Positions 49,041-60,955 of a DNA stretch of 64,000 nucleotides are shown here, piece by piece. Where the stretch lies: assembly GCA_034770075.1 (NCBI GenBank), contig CM068382.1, positions 11,178,685-11,242,684 on the forward strand, read 5' to 3'. The DNA is from Aralia elata (taxonomy: Eukaryota; Streptophyta; Magnoliopsida; Apiales; Araliaceae). Below the pieces are notes generated by a model. That model made no database searches. It was given only the letters and a program-made list of their open reading frames with translations, and was not told the DNA's origin. How positions within the stretch are numbered: the stretch's first letter is position 1; every line of letters starts with the position of its first letter. A program made the position numbers and the translations under genes.

Positions 49041-50437
49041 TGTTATCCGATTTATATAATGACAATTACGCGGAAGTATACGCGGTCAATAAATAATAAA
49101 GTGAAAGTAAAGTATTGTTCCCATGGAGAATAATTGTTATTTATACTAACAATTACCAATTTTATATTAACTCAATTTTATTAAACCAATGATTAATAAT
49201 TTGCAATTTCTTGAAATTAGAAACTTAACCAAACTAAAACTAGGTATTATAAGGATTAAAATAGATTAATGACTATTAAGAAAGCAAGATTTAAATAAAA
49301 CACAGAAAGAATTCAAGATCGAAAGATCTAAGATTACAATTTCCCCCAACTCTTCATTTGAATATCATAACTCTCTCTATTTCAACTAGTTAGAACACAA
49401 GAATTGTCATCCGAGAAATCACATTTATATCAAAGCCTCTCTTGATGGTCAAATACGTATTTCCTAATGCGGCATATAGATATATCTCTATTCTATACAC
49501 TATCAAGAAACCAATATCATAGAATCTCAAATGGATGCATGTGGTATTTAGGTATATGTCTATCCTAAATACTATCAAATTATCTATTCTTGAGGATAAT
49601 AAATAAGACACATGCCACATAATCTCATAAACTACCCACAAGAATATCCAGCTTTCACATGAACTCATAACTAGGCCTCAACACTATACTCCATTTCTCA
49701 ATTTCATATAGGTTACCAAGGTAATTACGCGCCAAGCAATTAATCTATAAGCATAGGTTATGATATCCAATTCATAAGAGACTAACTAATATTCAATACA
49801 AACTATGAGTTGGGCTCTATTGGAATCTTAGAATATAAAGTTTAATTCATGATAGCTCTAAATAACATCATATTCAATTTACATAACATGGTTTTAGAAT
49901 TACAAAACAAGAATGAAATACTAGAAAATAGAATGATAAAACCCTTTTTAGATAAATTCCAGAGGTGCTTGCTTGGTAGTATCTTATTTCCTAGTTTTTC
50001 TTCTCCAAATTACATTCCTTTGCTCCGTGCTGACGTTATGGTGGTTCTCTCTCTCTAGCTCCTTGACATGATATCTTGAAGCATTCTCATTGCAATCCAT
50101 GTATGCTTCATATAGAACAAAACAAATATAGCTACTGACAAATCTCGACGAGCCCACCTCGGCGCCAGATTTGACTGTGTATTCGCGCCTTGGTGTGGGC
50201 CATTTTGGACCTCACCTTGGTGCCAGAATTTGTACTAAAAAGTCGCGCCTCGGCGCGGGCCAGTTTTTCAAAATTATAAAAATGTCATTAGCTCCAATTT
50301 TTCCAGTAATGACCAACCGAAGCCGCCACCTATAAAACCACTGCACAAACAAGTAAAACAACACTAAAAATACTTAAAGATAACAAAGAATTGAGCCTAA
50401 AAGGTATCTAATTCGTAGGTATAAAACCCACTCATCA
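49041..50437 (-). repeat. 5' LTR of A6
   Basis: 1.40 kb; on the minus strand it runs from TGATGAGTGGGTTTTATACC to AACA. It has the Athila CATGGGAACAATACTTTAC block near the end, the GATAGACATATACC motif, and a GC-rich island with GGCCCGCGCCGAGGCGCGA and variants (50150-50265). Confidence 0.88.
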
Positions 50438-50912
50438 AATTTATTATGGTCCCAGATGGAACAAGAAGAGGTGAATTAATTATGGGCTCAGGTGGAACAA
50501 CAGGAGGTGATTCATCATTAACAAGAGGCTAAGGGGGATTCAATTGTGAATGAGGTGCATCAGTAATGGCCAATATGTTTTAAGCAAATATAAGAGCATC
50601 TATCTCATGGTTTATAAAGAACTCGAGGACATCAGTGTCTGCATTTATTTTACTAAGAATTTTCCTAATCCCATGGTCATCCTAAACTAAAAACTGTCCT
50701 TCCTCAATACTCATTCCAGGTTCCAGAACATAGACTTGCTCTATATTGGCATATTTCAATGTCTCTTTATATGCATTCTTAATGCATATAATAGACAAGT
50801 AATTTGCGTCAAAATTCTCACATATATAAACATCTACTCTGACATACTTCAACACAAGATCCTTCACCGATGTGCCCCCATGATGTAAATAAATATCTAC
50901 ACGCCCATCCAT
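50438..50912 (-). pseudogene. MULE transposase N-terminal fragment (PB1-like)
   Basis: The minus-strand frame starts MDGRVDIYLHHGG and reads VLKYVRVDVYICENFDANYLSIICI, like the N-terminal PB1-like domain of plant Mutator-like transposases, which often start with a phrase on ...HHGG. Three in-frame stops follow (the first at about 50682), then a proline-rich DAPHSQLNPP..VNDESPPVVPPEPI tail. The Athila A6 LTR cuts the gene at 50437, so the zinc finger and catalytic domain are gone. This is the only DNA-transposon coding sequence in the window. Confidence 0.6.
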
Positions 50913-51587
50913 TCTGTCAGTAAAAAAAACTCAGAATTCACAATCAATACAAGACAAATCAATTACAAGACAAATGCGAACTCTAAACTATTAAGAATCT
51001 AATAAACAATAATATACGAGACCACATGTCCCCTTACAGTCAACACCCAAGTTAAACATGGACCACATGCAATGACCATCTTTTACTCATTAACCCATAT
51101 AAAATGTCAGTAGTCTATGCACTTTCTTAATCAAAAGCAGAGATGAAAGTACCTGATTCCTTTTCTTCTTCGTTGTAGCTGTCGAACTTTATGCACTCTT
51201 TTTTCCAGTAACGAATACACCTCTCTTCAACTTTTTGCCCTCCTTTTTCCAGTAACGATTACACTTGCTTTTGTTCGAGATGATTATGCTTTCCTTCGAC
51301 GAACTCAACTGGTTCAATTTATTCTCTTCAATTTCTTCGAACTCAGTCAGCACTGATTAGGGCTTTTCCCCCCTTTAGGAATTTGGACTAGGCTAAATAA
51401 CTCTCTTCAACCTCGTTAGCAATTTTTATCTAGGTGTAGCCCCATTTGTCCATTTGGCATGTCTGTTAATGGGAGGGGCTTTGGTGAGTTGGTTTTTATA
51501 ACTCAGGGGTACTTTTGGAAAAAAGAAGTTACGTGTCTAAGTGGGATTTCGGCCCAAACCTTAGGGGCAATTTTGGACCTTTTCCCG
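50913..51587 (-). other. Upstream part of the MULE with possible terminal repeat
   Basis: No gene is seen. The outer edge on the minus strand reads GCGGGAAAAGGTCCAAAATT and continues GCCCCTAAGGTTTGGGCCG, which looks like a MULE terminal inverted repeat. The partner end and its 9-bp target duplication are absent, so the boundary is tentative. TTTTTTCCAGTAACGAATACA and a near copy lie 40 bp apart (51206 and 51246). Confidence 0.4.
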
Positions 51588-51844
51588 CTGAACTAATGAT
51601 AGCTACTAAGTTGGCTGTTATTTTACAATTCTTGTCCTATATCTCTCTTTGGAAATGTGTTAAATTTGATTAGTTTACTATGTCTTTATTTTGGGAGTAA
51701 TGATACAGGTTTCAAATTTTTTATCTTAAATAATGTCATTATTACATTGGTTAGGTAATTATTTTGTGATTGACTATGCATAATATATCTTTTTGTCTTA
51801 TTCAATGCCACATCATATGAGACATATTTGACACACAAAATTTT
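51588..51844. other. Unassigned AT-rich sequence
   Basis: Between the possible MULE end and the foldback cluster I see no gene, repeat or structure. It may be the only original target DNA left in this part of the window. Confidence 0.4.
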
Positions 51845-51868
51845 GAGAACCCTATATCTATATATATA

Positions 51869-54800
51869 GGGGAGTGATTCGTAGTCACCGCTGTAATATC
51901 CCGAATGTTCATGAGTTAGCAAATCATGATATTAAATTATTATGACGATTGTGGCATACAATGATCCTTAGAAAAGGAAATTGATGGGTTAAACATAGGA
52001 TAATACTTAGAGATTAAATAGGTAATATGAAACCTATGTTATAGTAATACGTTAAAATTTATTCAACGATAAAATTTCGGAAGAAATTAGACGAAAACCG
52101 AGTAAGAGGTTTGATATTTGTGATTCCGAGGACAGAATCCTTATAAGGAGGGAAGGATGTGACAACCCGGATTTTCGAGAATAATTATAATAAGAATTAA
52201 ATATAGAATAATTCTTATTATGAGTCGCGTTTGAATATATATATGTGTTATATATATTTATGTGATTAAATTGATGAGCTTAATATGTATATATATAAAT
52301 GTGAAATATATACATAGATTCAGAATGAATGAGTTAATAGTTAATTATTGCAACGATCGCGAGTCATGGGTAGCTTGATAATTCGAGCTTATGAATATTA
52401 TTGAATAAAATAGACTTTTATTGATAATATTATGTGGTAAGTGTTTAAAGGTTATGTTATAACCTAGATTATGTGTAGACGATGATTAGTAAGTATCAAA
52501 GTGTTCGTATTAGCTAATTTGGCGGATTCGAGAAATATCGCTAGGGTACTATTTATTGGATTAAATAAATAGTTAAAGGATAATATTATTGGACGAGTTA
52601 TTTATTGTAAAGACGCTAACCCAAAATATGGGTGAGATATATGTACGTTGATGTATATGATTATGGGGAGTTAATCGGAAAGAGTAGCGATCGCGAATCG
52701 TGAATACCCTTGTAATTTGGGTTTATTAATAGTATTAACGGATTAAATGTTATTTTTATGCGACGTGTTTTAAGGTTATTTTATAACCTGGATCATGTCA
52801 ATGTATGAATTTTTATGCGTTGTTGAACCGTATGAGCGAATAATTGATTTTTGCGAAAGATCGCAAAATCACTATTCACGGGGCACGTTTCCCGAAACAC
52901 TATTCACGCCCAAATATTTTTATGTCTTTTTCGGTTTCTATAAATTTCATTAAGACGTGTATGCGAAGGAATAATTTTTCCAAGCATCAGAAAATTTATT
53001 CGAACAGATACGTGATTTTATCCGTATCCGAAATGTATAATAAGACTGTTCCGAATAAATGGACAAACCCCGTAATAATTATTTTTATGTATCCCAATAT
53101 TTATGGTAATGCCCATTTTAATTTTGGGTAGAGTTATTTACCAGTTTTGGTACAAAAGTGGGAGTTTTCGGATATATTTTTGTGTATTTGGGTATTTATT
53201 TTGGCTTGTTATCCCAAGTGGGAACCACCCAAACCACTTTGGACCAATCAAATTGCTAGGAAATGAGAAAGTGGAGAGCTTTGCCGGCAAGCTTGAATTA
53301 TTTGGACAAAGCTCATTGAGCCATTAACCCATTACTCCCATTTTCTCCCAAAATTCCTCCACTTCTCCTAACCCATTCCTTCTCTCCCATCTCCCATATC
53401 ATCAGAGTTTAGAGAGAGAGAGAGAGAGAGCTGCCAAGAGCTAGAAGAAAGAAGGAGAAGGTCGCCGGAAAAGAAGAAGAGTCGCCGGAAAACGAAAGGA
53501 GAAAGAAGAAGGCACGGGTGGAGGAAATCCAAGCAAGGAGAACCCCAAAACAAAGCCTAACCGAGTTTCTTAGCACCTAGAAAGAGATTTACAGAGGTAA
53601 ACATCTCATTCAAACCCATTTCATTTAAGTTTGTTAAGATTTTTGGGTTTTGAAGGTTTTTGAGCTCTTAAGCTTGTGGGTTGGATTTGTGATGCGATTC
53701 TTGTTGTTTTTGTTTGTGTTGGATGATGGTAAATGTTGTTAAGAGGTTATTTAAGCTATTAATAACATCAAAGTGGAATAAAAATGGAAGAAATTCGTAC
53801 CTATGCTTAAGGAGGATGAAGAACATGAAGAACATGAAGAACAATGGACATTTTGGACAAATCTTGGACCTATGGACTATTTTGGACAATCTGTAGCTAA
53901 TATTTCGTGTTGGTTTAATTTATTTGTTGTTATGGTATTGTAGTTCCATGGATTACCAAGTTAACCCAACTAGAATCGAGTAAAAAGGTGTTAAAACAAA
54001 GATTTAGTGATGATTTTAGTGAACAACACTTAGAACATTCAAAACAGAGCATGAGTTGATACTTTGGCCTAAGATTTGGCCTTGTTAATTTTAATGGGTA
54101 GCTCTGAATTTTTGATATGTTGTAGCTCTATGTCTTGGGAGTCCATAGAGTCCAGAACGGACCAAATTGAAGGTCTAGAGAAGAAGTTATGAGGTTTGGA
54201 GTGAAGGAGGGTCAAAATCGCGATGTCTGACAAGGGCCACCAGGCCAGCCGCGCACCCGCACCAAGGCCCCGCGCGCGCGCTGCCGCACGCCGTGCGCCT
54301 GGTGCCGCCCGCCCGCGTGTGCGCTGCCCGACTCAGCTTCGACGTCCGTTGGAAAAATGGCCATAACTTTCTCATACGGACTCAGATTTAGGCGATTCAA
54401 GATGATCCGGAAAGCTTAGAGATAGACCTACAATATACATTAATTAGAATTGAAATTTATTACGTCGAACAATTTTGAAATTAACCGTTTTTAGGGCTAT
54501 TGTGCAAACGGTAGGCGTCGGTCATGCGTGTGTGCATAGTATAATGCTCCCGACATTGTTAAATGATGTTCTAGGTTCTAAAACATGGTTATTATGATTT
54601 AAATCATACTTAACATTAACCTTTGGGTATTAGACAATTTGAATGGGCGTGCTAGGCGTACGCAATTGCGTGTCACTTGGGCGTTCGAGTAAACAAGTTT
54701 GGCGTATGGGCGTGCAAGCGTCGTAATGCCGCGACAAGTGTGTATAACTTTGTTTAATATTGTGTTTCTAATAATAATGAAACATGATAGTTTGTTATAA

Positions 54801-56732
54801 ATCAATGTATGAGCATGCTAAGCACATGCAAAGGAGGCGAATTAGGTGTGTGACGTGTAAACGTCGAAACGCCGCGTAAAGTGTTAAAGAACTTAAATAG
54901 TGTTTCGAGTTAAACAAAACGAACATTATAAGATATGAAGTGGGTTTATAATATAAACCATTATATGAAGCCTTTTTAGTGGCTAAGTGGTATTTTATTT
55001 TAAAATAAATTGTGGAGGATATTTGAAGGACGAGCCATCATAATTTGGCAAGGAACGCTTAAAGGCAAGTTCTTTCAGTAACTTGTTAACTTGTTTAAAT
55101 GTATTGATGTACATGACTTGATTACTAAATCTTTCACTATTATGTGGATTATATGAGAGCATGATTAAAGTGTGCATAATGTGCAATTATGTGACTATAT
55201 TGTTCTATGTGGAACTTGAATTATTGTAAATATACAATGTGAGATGCATGAAATATGCTATGAGATACATGATGCATATATATGGATGAATTGCATAAGA
55301 TTTATAATGCATGAGTAAGATGCATAGTATGAGAATCATGATGCATGGATAAAATGCAAACTTATGTGTTACGTGAAGCATGAAATGTGAAAACTGTTAG
55401 TTCTTGCTGAGCCGTCGTGCTCATTCTTGCAAAAATAAAACTTTTGCAGATTTACGATGCAGTGCATTATCTTGATATCGTGATGATAAGGATTAGAGGC
55501 GCATGGAAACAGGAAGGTTGCTAAATGTCCCTTTACTGTAATTATTTAGCTATGATGACGGTATATGATGTTCGTGAATTTGACTATGTAAACCCTGAGT
55601 TAGAAATGAAGGTTATCCATTATAATATTTATGATGTGATTATGTTAGTTACTTGTTATAGTAAACTACAAGGATATCGATGTTGTATAAAGGACATTTT
55701 TATAACGAATGTATTGGTTATTGAATAACCTTGCGAATATTCAGGGATTGGATAAAGTCAGAATCTGAACCTTGCGTTCACACATGATATATTGTAAAGG
55801 ATCATGGTTTTTATTCAACCTTGGTCATAAGTGTTCTATTTAAGGTCTTCGTGCCTGGGATTAGATGAGGATATGTTGTTATATTATTGTTATTACATAT
55901 TTTTAGTAAACCTATGTTGTATGGGTAGTACCGTGACGCGTCGGAATCGGGTTCAAGGTAAGACCTGAGTTTCGGGGGGTTACAACCGCTGGCTATGGAT
56001 CATTTCCTAGCCCACTAATTTTCAGCCATTCATTACAATCATGGACGACAAAGATTAAAAGAGGAGATTTAGTATCCGCAAGAAGTTCTTGCAGAGACTA
56101 ATTAGTATACGCAATAATTTGTCGTGGATAGCGTTTTACGTGAAAAAAATCCGAAAATGGTCATAACACTTATTCTCTCTCATAACCCAAAACTTTCTAT
56201 TTCTCCAACCAAATTTTAAAATTCAATATTTTTTCATTATAAATTCAAAATTGTCAATCTATATATCGTTAAAAAGATCACGTTAACATCTTTAAAATAA
56301 GAACCATTGTTGATATCTTTTTATTTAGTTAAAATGTCAAAAGTTGCAACCAAAGTTTATAATGGTGTATTTTAAAATACAAAATTTTAATCCTTATTTT
56401 GGTCATTTTAACTAAATAAAAAGATATCAACAATGGGTCTTGTTTTAAAGATGTTAACGAGAGCTTTTTAACGATATATAGATTAAAAATTTTGAATTTG
56501 TAACAAAAAAGTTATTGAATTTTAAAATTTGAGTGAAGAAAGAGAAAAAGTTGGGTTAAGAGAGAGAATGAATGTTCTCACATTTTTTAACGTAAACTAT
56601 TCGCAGGCAAAAATTTCATGTGGATACCTAATCTTCTATTTTAATCTTGGTCATCATTGATTGCACTGAACGACTAATAATGGGTTGACTAGGAAATGAT
56701 CTATAACCAACGGTGGCTATAGATCAGTTCCT
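51869..56732. mobile_element. Foldback copy FB1, split by solo LTR G3
   Basis: Left end 51869-51891, right part 55985-56732. Its terminal GGCTATGGATCATTTCCTAG is mirrored by CTAGGAAATGATCTATAACC near 56690. The centre of the palindrome is near 56370 (GGTGTATTTTAAAATAC). Confidence 0.75.
51892..55984 (+). mobile_element. Solo LTR G3, 4.1 kb (chromovirus-type)
   Basis: Bounded by TGTAATATCCCGAATG and GGGGGGTTACA, and flanked by the 5-bp duplication ACCGC (51887-51891 and 55985-55989). The start and end match the LTRs of element G. After 266 bases it contains GAGGACAGAATCCTTATAAG, a purine tract and TGTGACAACCCGG (52158), the look of a second pol end, polypurine tract and LTR start. GC-rich island 54234-54331 lies between two inverted copies of the 90-nt module (54119-54198 and 54347-54433). 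No gene. Confidence 0.9.
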
Positions 56733-56752
56733 ATACATACATACATATATAT

Positions 56753-57004
56753 ATCATGCCCCAACCAACTAATCTTTACCCATTCATTACAATCATCTAT
56801 GACCAAAATTAGAAGAGGAGATTTAGTATCCGCAAGTAGTTCCTGTGGAGACTAATTAGTATTCGCAAGAATTTCTTGCAGATACTTTTTACGTTAAAAA
56901 ACTCGAAAATGGTCATAACAGTTATTCTCTCTCCTAACCCAAAACTTTCTATTTCTCCAACAAAATTTTAAAATTCAATATCTTTTTCGTTATGAATTCA
57001 AAAT
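56753..57004. repeat. Partial foldback arm FB2
   Basis: CATGCCCCAACCAACTAATC to AATTCAAAATTG. It is repeated at 57870-58121 with few changes and is the tail of the first tandem unit. Confidence 0.75.
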
Positions 57005-57029
57005 TGAGAACCCTATATATATATATATA

Positions 57030-57792
57030 GGAGTGATTCGTAGTCACCGCTGGCTATGGATCATTTCCTAGCCCACTAATCTTCAGCAATTCATTACAAT
57101 CATGGACGAAAAAGATTAGAAGAGGAGATTTAGTATCCGCAAGAAGTTCTTGCAGAGACTAATTAGTGTACGCAATAATTTCTCGTGGATAGCGTTTTAC
57201 GTGAAAAAAATCCAAAAATGGTCATAACACTTATTCTCTCTCCTAACCCAAAACTTTCTATTTCTCCAACCAAATTTTAAAATTCAATATTTTTTCATTA
57301 TAAATTTAAAATTGTCAATCTATATATCGTTAAAAAAATCTCATTAACATCTTTAAAACAAGAACCATTGTTGATATCTTTTTATTTAGTTAAAATGTCA
57401 AAAGTTTCAACCAAAGTTTATAATGGTGTAGTTCAAAATACAAAATTTTAATCCTTATTTTGGTCATTTTAACTAAATAAAAAGATATCAACAATGGGTC
57501 TTATTTTAAAGATGTTAACGAGAGCTTTTTAACGATATATAGATTAAAAATTTTGAATTTGTAACAAAAAAGTTATTGAATTTTAAAATTTGAGTGAAGA
57601 AAGAGAAAAAGTTGGGTTAAGAGAGAAAATGAATGTTCTCACATTTTTTAACGTAAACTATTCGCAGGCAAAAATTTCATGCGGATACCTAATCTTCTAT
57701 TTTAATATTGGTCATCATTGATTGCACTGAACGACTAATGATGGGTTGACTAGGAAATGATCTATAACCAACGGTGGCTATGGATCAGTTCC
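57030..57792. mobile_element. Foldback copy FB3
   Basis: A whole near-palindrome in one piece, from GAGTGATTCGTAGTCACCG to GGATCAGTTCC, almost identical to FB1. The centre lies near 57430 (GGTGTAGTTCAAAATAC). Confidence 0.8.
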
Positions 57793-57814
57793 TATACATA
57801 CATACATACATACA

Positions 57815-57868
<54 letters not shown>
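57793..57868. repeat. (CATA)n and (TA)n microsatellite
   Basis: About eleven CATA units then about fourteen TA units. The equivalent place in the first duplicate (56735-56753) has only about three CATA units, so it expanded after the duplication or contracted in the other copy. Confidence 0.9.
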
Positions 57869-57869
<1 letters not shown>

Positions 57870-60578
57870 CATGCCCCAACCAACTAATCTTTAGCCATTC
57901 ATTACAATCATCGATGACCAAAATTAGAAGAGGAGATTTAGTATCCGCAAGTAGTTCCTGTGGAGACTAATTAGTATTCGCAAGAATTTCTTACAGATAC
58001 TTTTTATGTTAAAAAACTCGAAAATGATCATAACAGTTATTCTCTCTCCTAACCCAAAACTTTCTATTTCTCCAACAAAATTTTAAAATTCAATATCTTT
58101 TTCGTTATAAATTCAAAATTGTCGATCTATATATCGTTAAAAAGGTCTCGTTAACATCTTTAAAATAAGATCCATTGTTGCTATCTTTTTATTTAGTTAA
58201 AATATCAAAAGTTACAACCAAAGTTTATAATGGTGTATGTCGACGCCGGGTTTTTTCGTCTTTGTGTCCTTTTTAGTCTTTTCCAATTTTAGGCTCTTGA
58301 TTAAATGATTTTTGAAAAAGGTCGGCATTAATGTCGACGGGATTTTGAAAGATCGTTTTTTATGATGAGCCAATTAACCAGAGTCGCCAGTTGGTATATT
58401 TGAAATGGATGTACCAACTCATCCGAGTTTTCGTTTTTTATAAATCACTGGCTCATATGTGACTCCGAATTAATTGGTCTGCGAACCGAGATTCATAGAG
58501 TTCGGGGGCTTGCTTAAGTGAGGGGAAGGTGTTAGGCACCCCCTGACTTCCGTGAAACACGGTTACCGCAATCTTGATACTTTCCTATCCTTTGATTCAT
58601 AAAATGTGTATACGTGTGTGTGTGTGTGTGTGTGTGTGTGCTTATGTGAATGTTGTGATGAGTTCCTTCATGAGAGATGAAACATTTGGCCTTTTATTGA
58701 GAAATCGTGTTTTATTTTGGGAATGTTTTAGAACGTCGTTTCCGTTAGTACGAGAGAGCTCCTTTATTCATGCGAAAGGTTTGATTTTACTTATCAAAAC
58801 TATGAGATCTTTATTAGGCGTTGTTTTGGCAAAACAAGAATCTTTTAAACCTTTGTCAAAATAGGAATCGAAATCTATACATTGCTTTCATAAAATGATG
58901 GGCAATTTCTAGGATATCTTTAACCCTATGCACAAAGGTTTAATAAAACATTTCGTTCATTCATAAAAGCCATTTTTGGTGATGTTTGAAAATGATTTTC
59001 TTTGGCCTTCTCGTTTAATAGGAATCGACATTCATTAGCATTTCCAATTCTTATCCTCGTGATGCTAATATCCTACTTTGATTGATTTTAGAAAAATCTT
59101 TATTGTTTTGGCTTTGAAATCCTTTGTTTGGTGTTACAAATCAAGTTAAACATCAAAACGCGTATGGGGATATTCACGGGCATGTAAGCCATCAAAATAC
59201 CCCGAACGCCAACAATCACATATTTCACTATTACGGGGCCTTAAACCCGATTCTCGCCTTGGCGTTAAGGCCCGACAATTACATCTTACAATAAAGGATA
59301 ATCGATCCTATTACATCCACCAAAATTGTCCATCATCGGATTTGGATATTACAAGAATTAAACAAGCTAAAAATCACCAAATGGATATCATCGGGTCATT
59401 AGGAAGAATTTTGTTCCATTGGGAACCCACACTAATAATCCTCAATCCTTGTATCCTCAATAATATACAAAGAAAACTACATATAATATAACCCAAATGA
59501 CCAAAAGCTTAACAAAATGATATAACGAAAATGCTATAAAAGAGGTCTTTTCACCTTGCAAATGTTACCACAATTCGTACAAACTCGTATATTGAATGAA
59601 GTAGAAAATATATATGCTACAATCTAATCAAAAGAGTATTATTTCTCTCTTTTTTCTCTCTTTTCTCTCCTTTCCCGAGCTATCTTTGTTGCTATTTTTC
59701 TCTTCCTTTTCTTCCCAAAACTGATGCTGTCCTCTCCCTGGATGAAATGAAGAAACTAAGCTGAAATAGGCTAGCCTAGGGCAGCCGCAGATTGATCTGC
59801 GGCTTGGCCGCAGATTGATCTGCGGCTGGCTGGCCCACCAGCCACTCAGCCTGGTTTCGAGTTCCGTGTTTCGAGTTCCGTGTTTTCAAAAGGCACACTC
59901 ATTGGCCACAGATCAATCCGCGGCTGGCTGGCTTGACTTTCTCGATTTTCGTGTTACGCCTCAATTCTCGTGTCGTGCCGTCGGTTTTTGCCGATATGTT
60001 AATATTTTGCAGTCCGGGAATTATTGGGAGACGTGCCACATCATTCGGGAATGCTCAAATCGGACAGCCTTGTTGTCACGTCGGTTTCGGTTGTAAATCG
60101 TCGCGGTGGTATCGAGTGTTCGTACTTGTCCATCCTTTGCTCTCGCAGGCCGGTTCATTTGATGGATTTTCCCTCCTGTCAGGGTTAGTATACGAAGTGC
60201 AAAATTTGGGTGTCTACAGTGTATTTCAAAATACAAAATTTTAATCCCTATTTTGGCCATTTTAACTAAATAAAAAGATATCAACAATGGTTCTTGTTTT
60301 AAAGATGTTAACGAGAGATTTTTAACGATATATAGATTAACAATTTTGAATTTATAACAAAAAAGTTGTTGAATTTTAAAATTTAAGTGAATAAAGAGAA
60401 AAAGTTGGGTTAGGAGGGAGAATGAATGTTCTGACATTTTTTAACGTAAACTATCCGCAGGAACTTCTTGCGGATATTTAATCTTCCCTTTTAATCTTGA
60501 TCATCCGTGATTGCAATAAAAGGCTGATGATGGGTTGGCTGAGAAATGATCCATAACCAACAATAGCTATGGATCAGC
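57869..60578. mobile_element. Foldback copy FB4, split by solo LTR S2
   Basis: Left arm 57869-58237, right arm 60224-60578. The S2 insertion lies almost at the centre of the palindrome. The right end AGGAGCTGATCCATAGC (complement) differs from FB1 and FB3 by several bases, so this copy is older or from a sister family. Confidence 0.75.
58238..60218 (+). mobile_element. Solo LTR S2 (presumed Tat/Ogre-like)
   Basis: 1.98 kb from TGTCGACGCCGGG to GGGTGTCTACA, flanked by the duplication GTGTA (58233-58237 and 60219-60223). It is a diverged sister of S1. Notable are the hairpin GTTGGTA...TACCAAC (about 58391-58420), a GT microsatellite (58611-58640), and the near-palindrome GCCGCAGATTGATCTGCGGC present twice in tandem (59781-59826). 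No internal region or gene. Confidence 0.9.
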
Positions 60579-60590
60579 TCCTATATATAT

Positions 60591-60955
60591 ATGGGGACTG
60601 ATCCATAGTCAACGTTGTAAATTTAAGTTTATCCTCACAACAAATCGTAACTGTCCAATTGCGGATCTAAAAGTAAAAATTATCCCCCGTTCTCAGTTTA
60701 ATACTGCAGAGTTTGCACAACTAAAGTGCGGATTCAAAATTTATGAAAACGCCCTTCAAGAATTGCACTTTAATAGTGCGGACGATAAGTTTCAAAATAT
60801 TCAGTATATTATCATAATATTAAAATTAGTAGCATTTTTGTTCTGCACTTTAATTGTGCGGACGGTAAAGTGAGAGAGGGAAAACGTGTTCGGCTTAGGA
60901 GACTAACTAAGAAACAATTTACAGAGACTCCAAACGAAAGGAGTCCTATGGAAGC
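60591..60955. mobile_element. MITE-like fragment cut by A7
   Basis: Begins GGGGACTGATCCATAGTCAACG after a TA run, the same style of end as the foldback elements. It contains GCACTTTAATAGTGCGGACG and a near copy 92 bp apart, each a small hairpin. The other end is missing because Athila LTR A7 starts at 60956. No gene. Confidence 0.5.

Larger units (their letters stand above)
48014..50437 (-). mobile_element. Athila-like element A6, 5' part
   Basis: Minus orientation: LTR 49041-50437, primer site 49017-49034, then gag to 48014, where it is truncated by the copia scrap. The LTR edge TGATGAGTGGGTTTTATACC at 50437 sits inside the MULE transposase. Pol and the 3' LTR are not in the window. Confidence 0.88.
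51845..60590. mobile_element. Foldback (MITE-like) cluster with tandem duplication
   Basis: Units begin GAGAACCCTATATATATATA then GGAGTGATTCGTAGTCACCG and contain near-palindromes of about 750 bp whose arms of about 370 bp pair with each other, e.g. AACCATTGTTGATATCTTTT against AAAAGATATCAACAATGGTT. A unit of about 1.06 kb (51845-51891 plus 55990-57004) is repeated at 57005-58121. The second unit continues into the arm completed at 60224-60578. There is no transposase. Solo LTRs G3 and S2 are later insertions. The flanking (TA)n suggests TA-rich targets. Confidence 0.75.

Noticed and set aside
53368..53553. A host gene 5' region suggested by CT- and GA-rich sequence near 53.4 kb
   Set aside because: It lies wholly within solo LTR G3, whose borders are fixed by the ACCGC duplication.
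54187..54400. Two overlapping minus-strand frames rich in Arg, Ala and Gly
   Set aside because: Same cause: GC-rich island of solo LTR G3.
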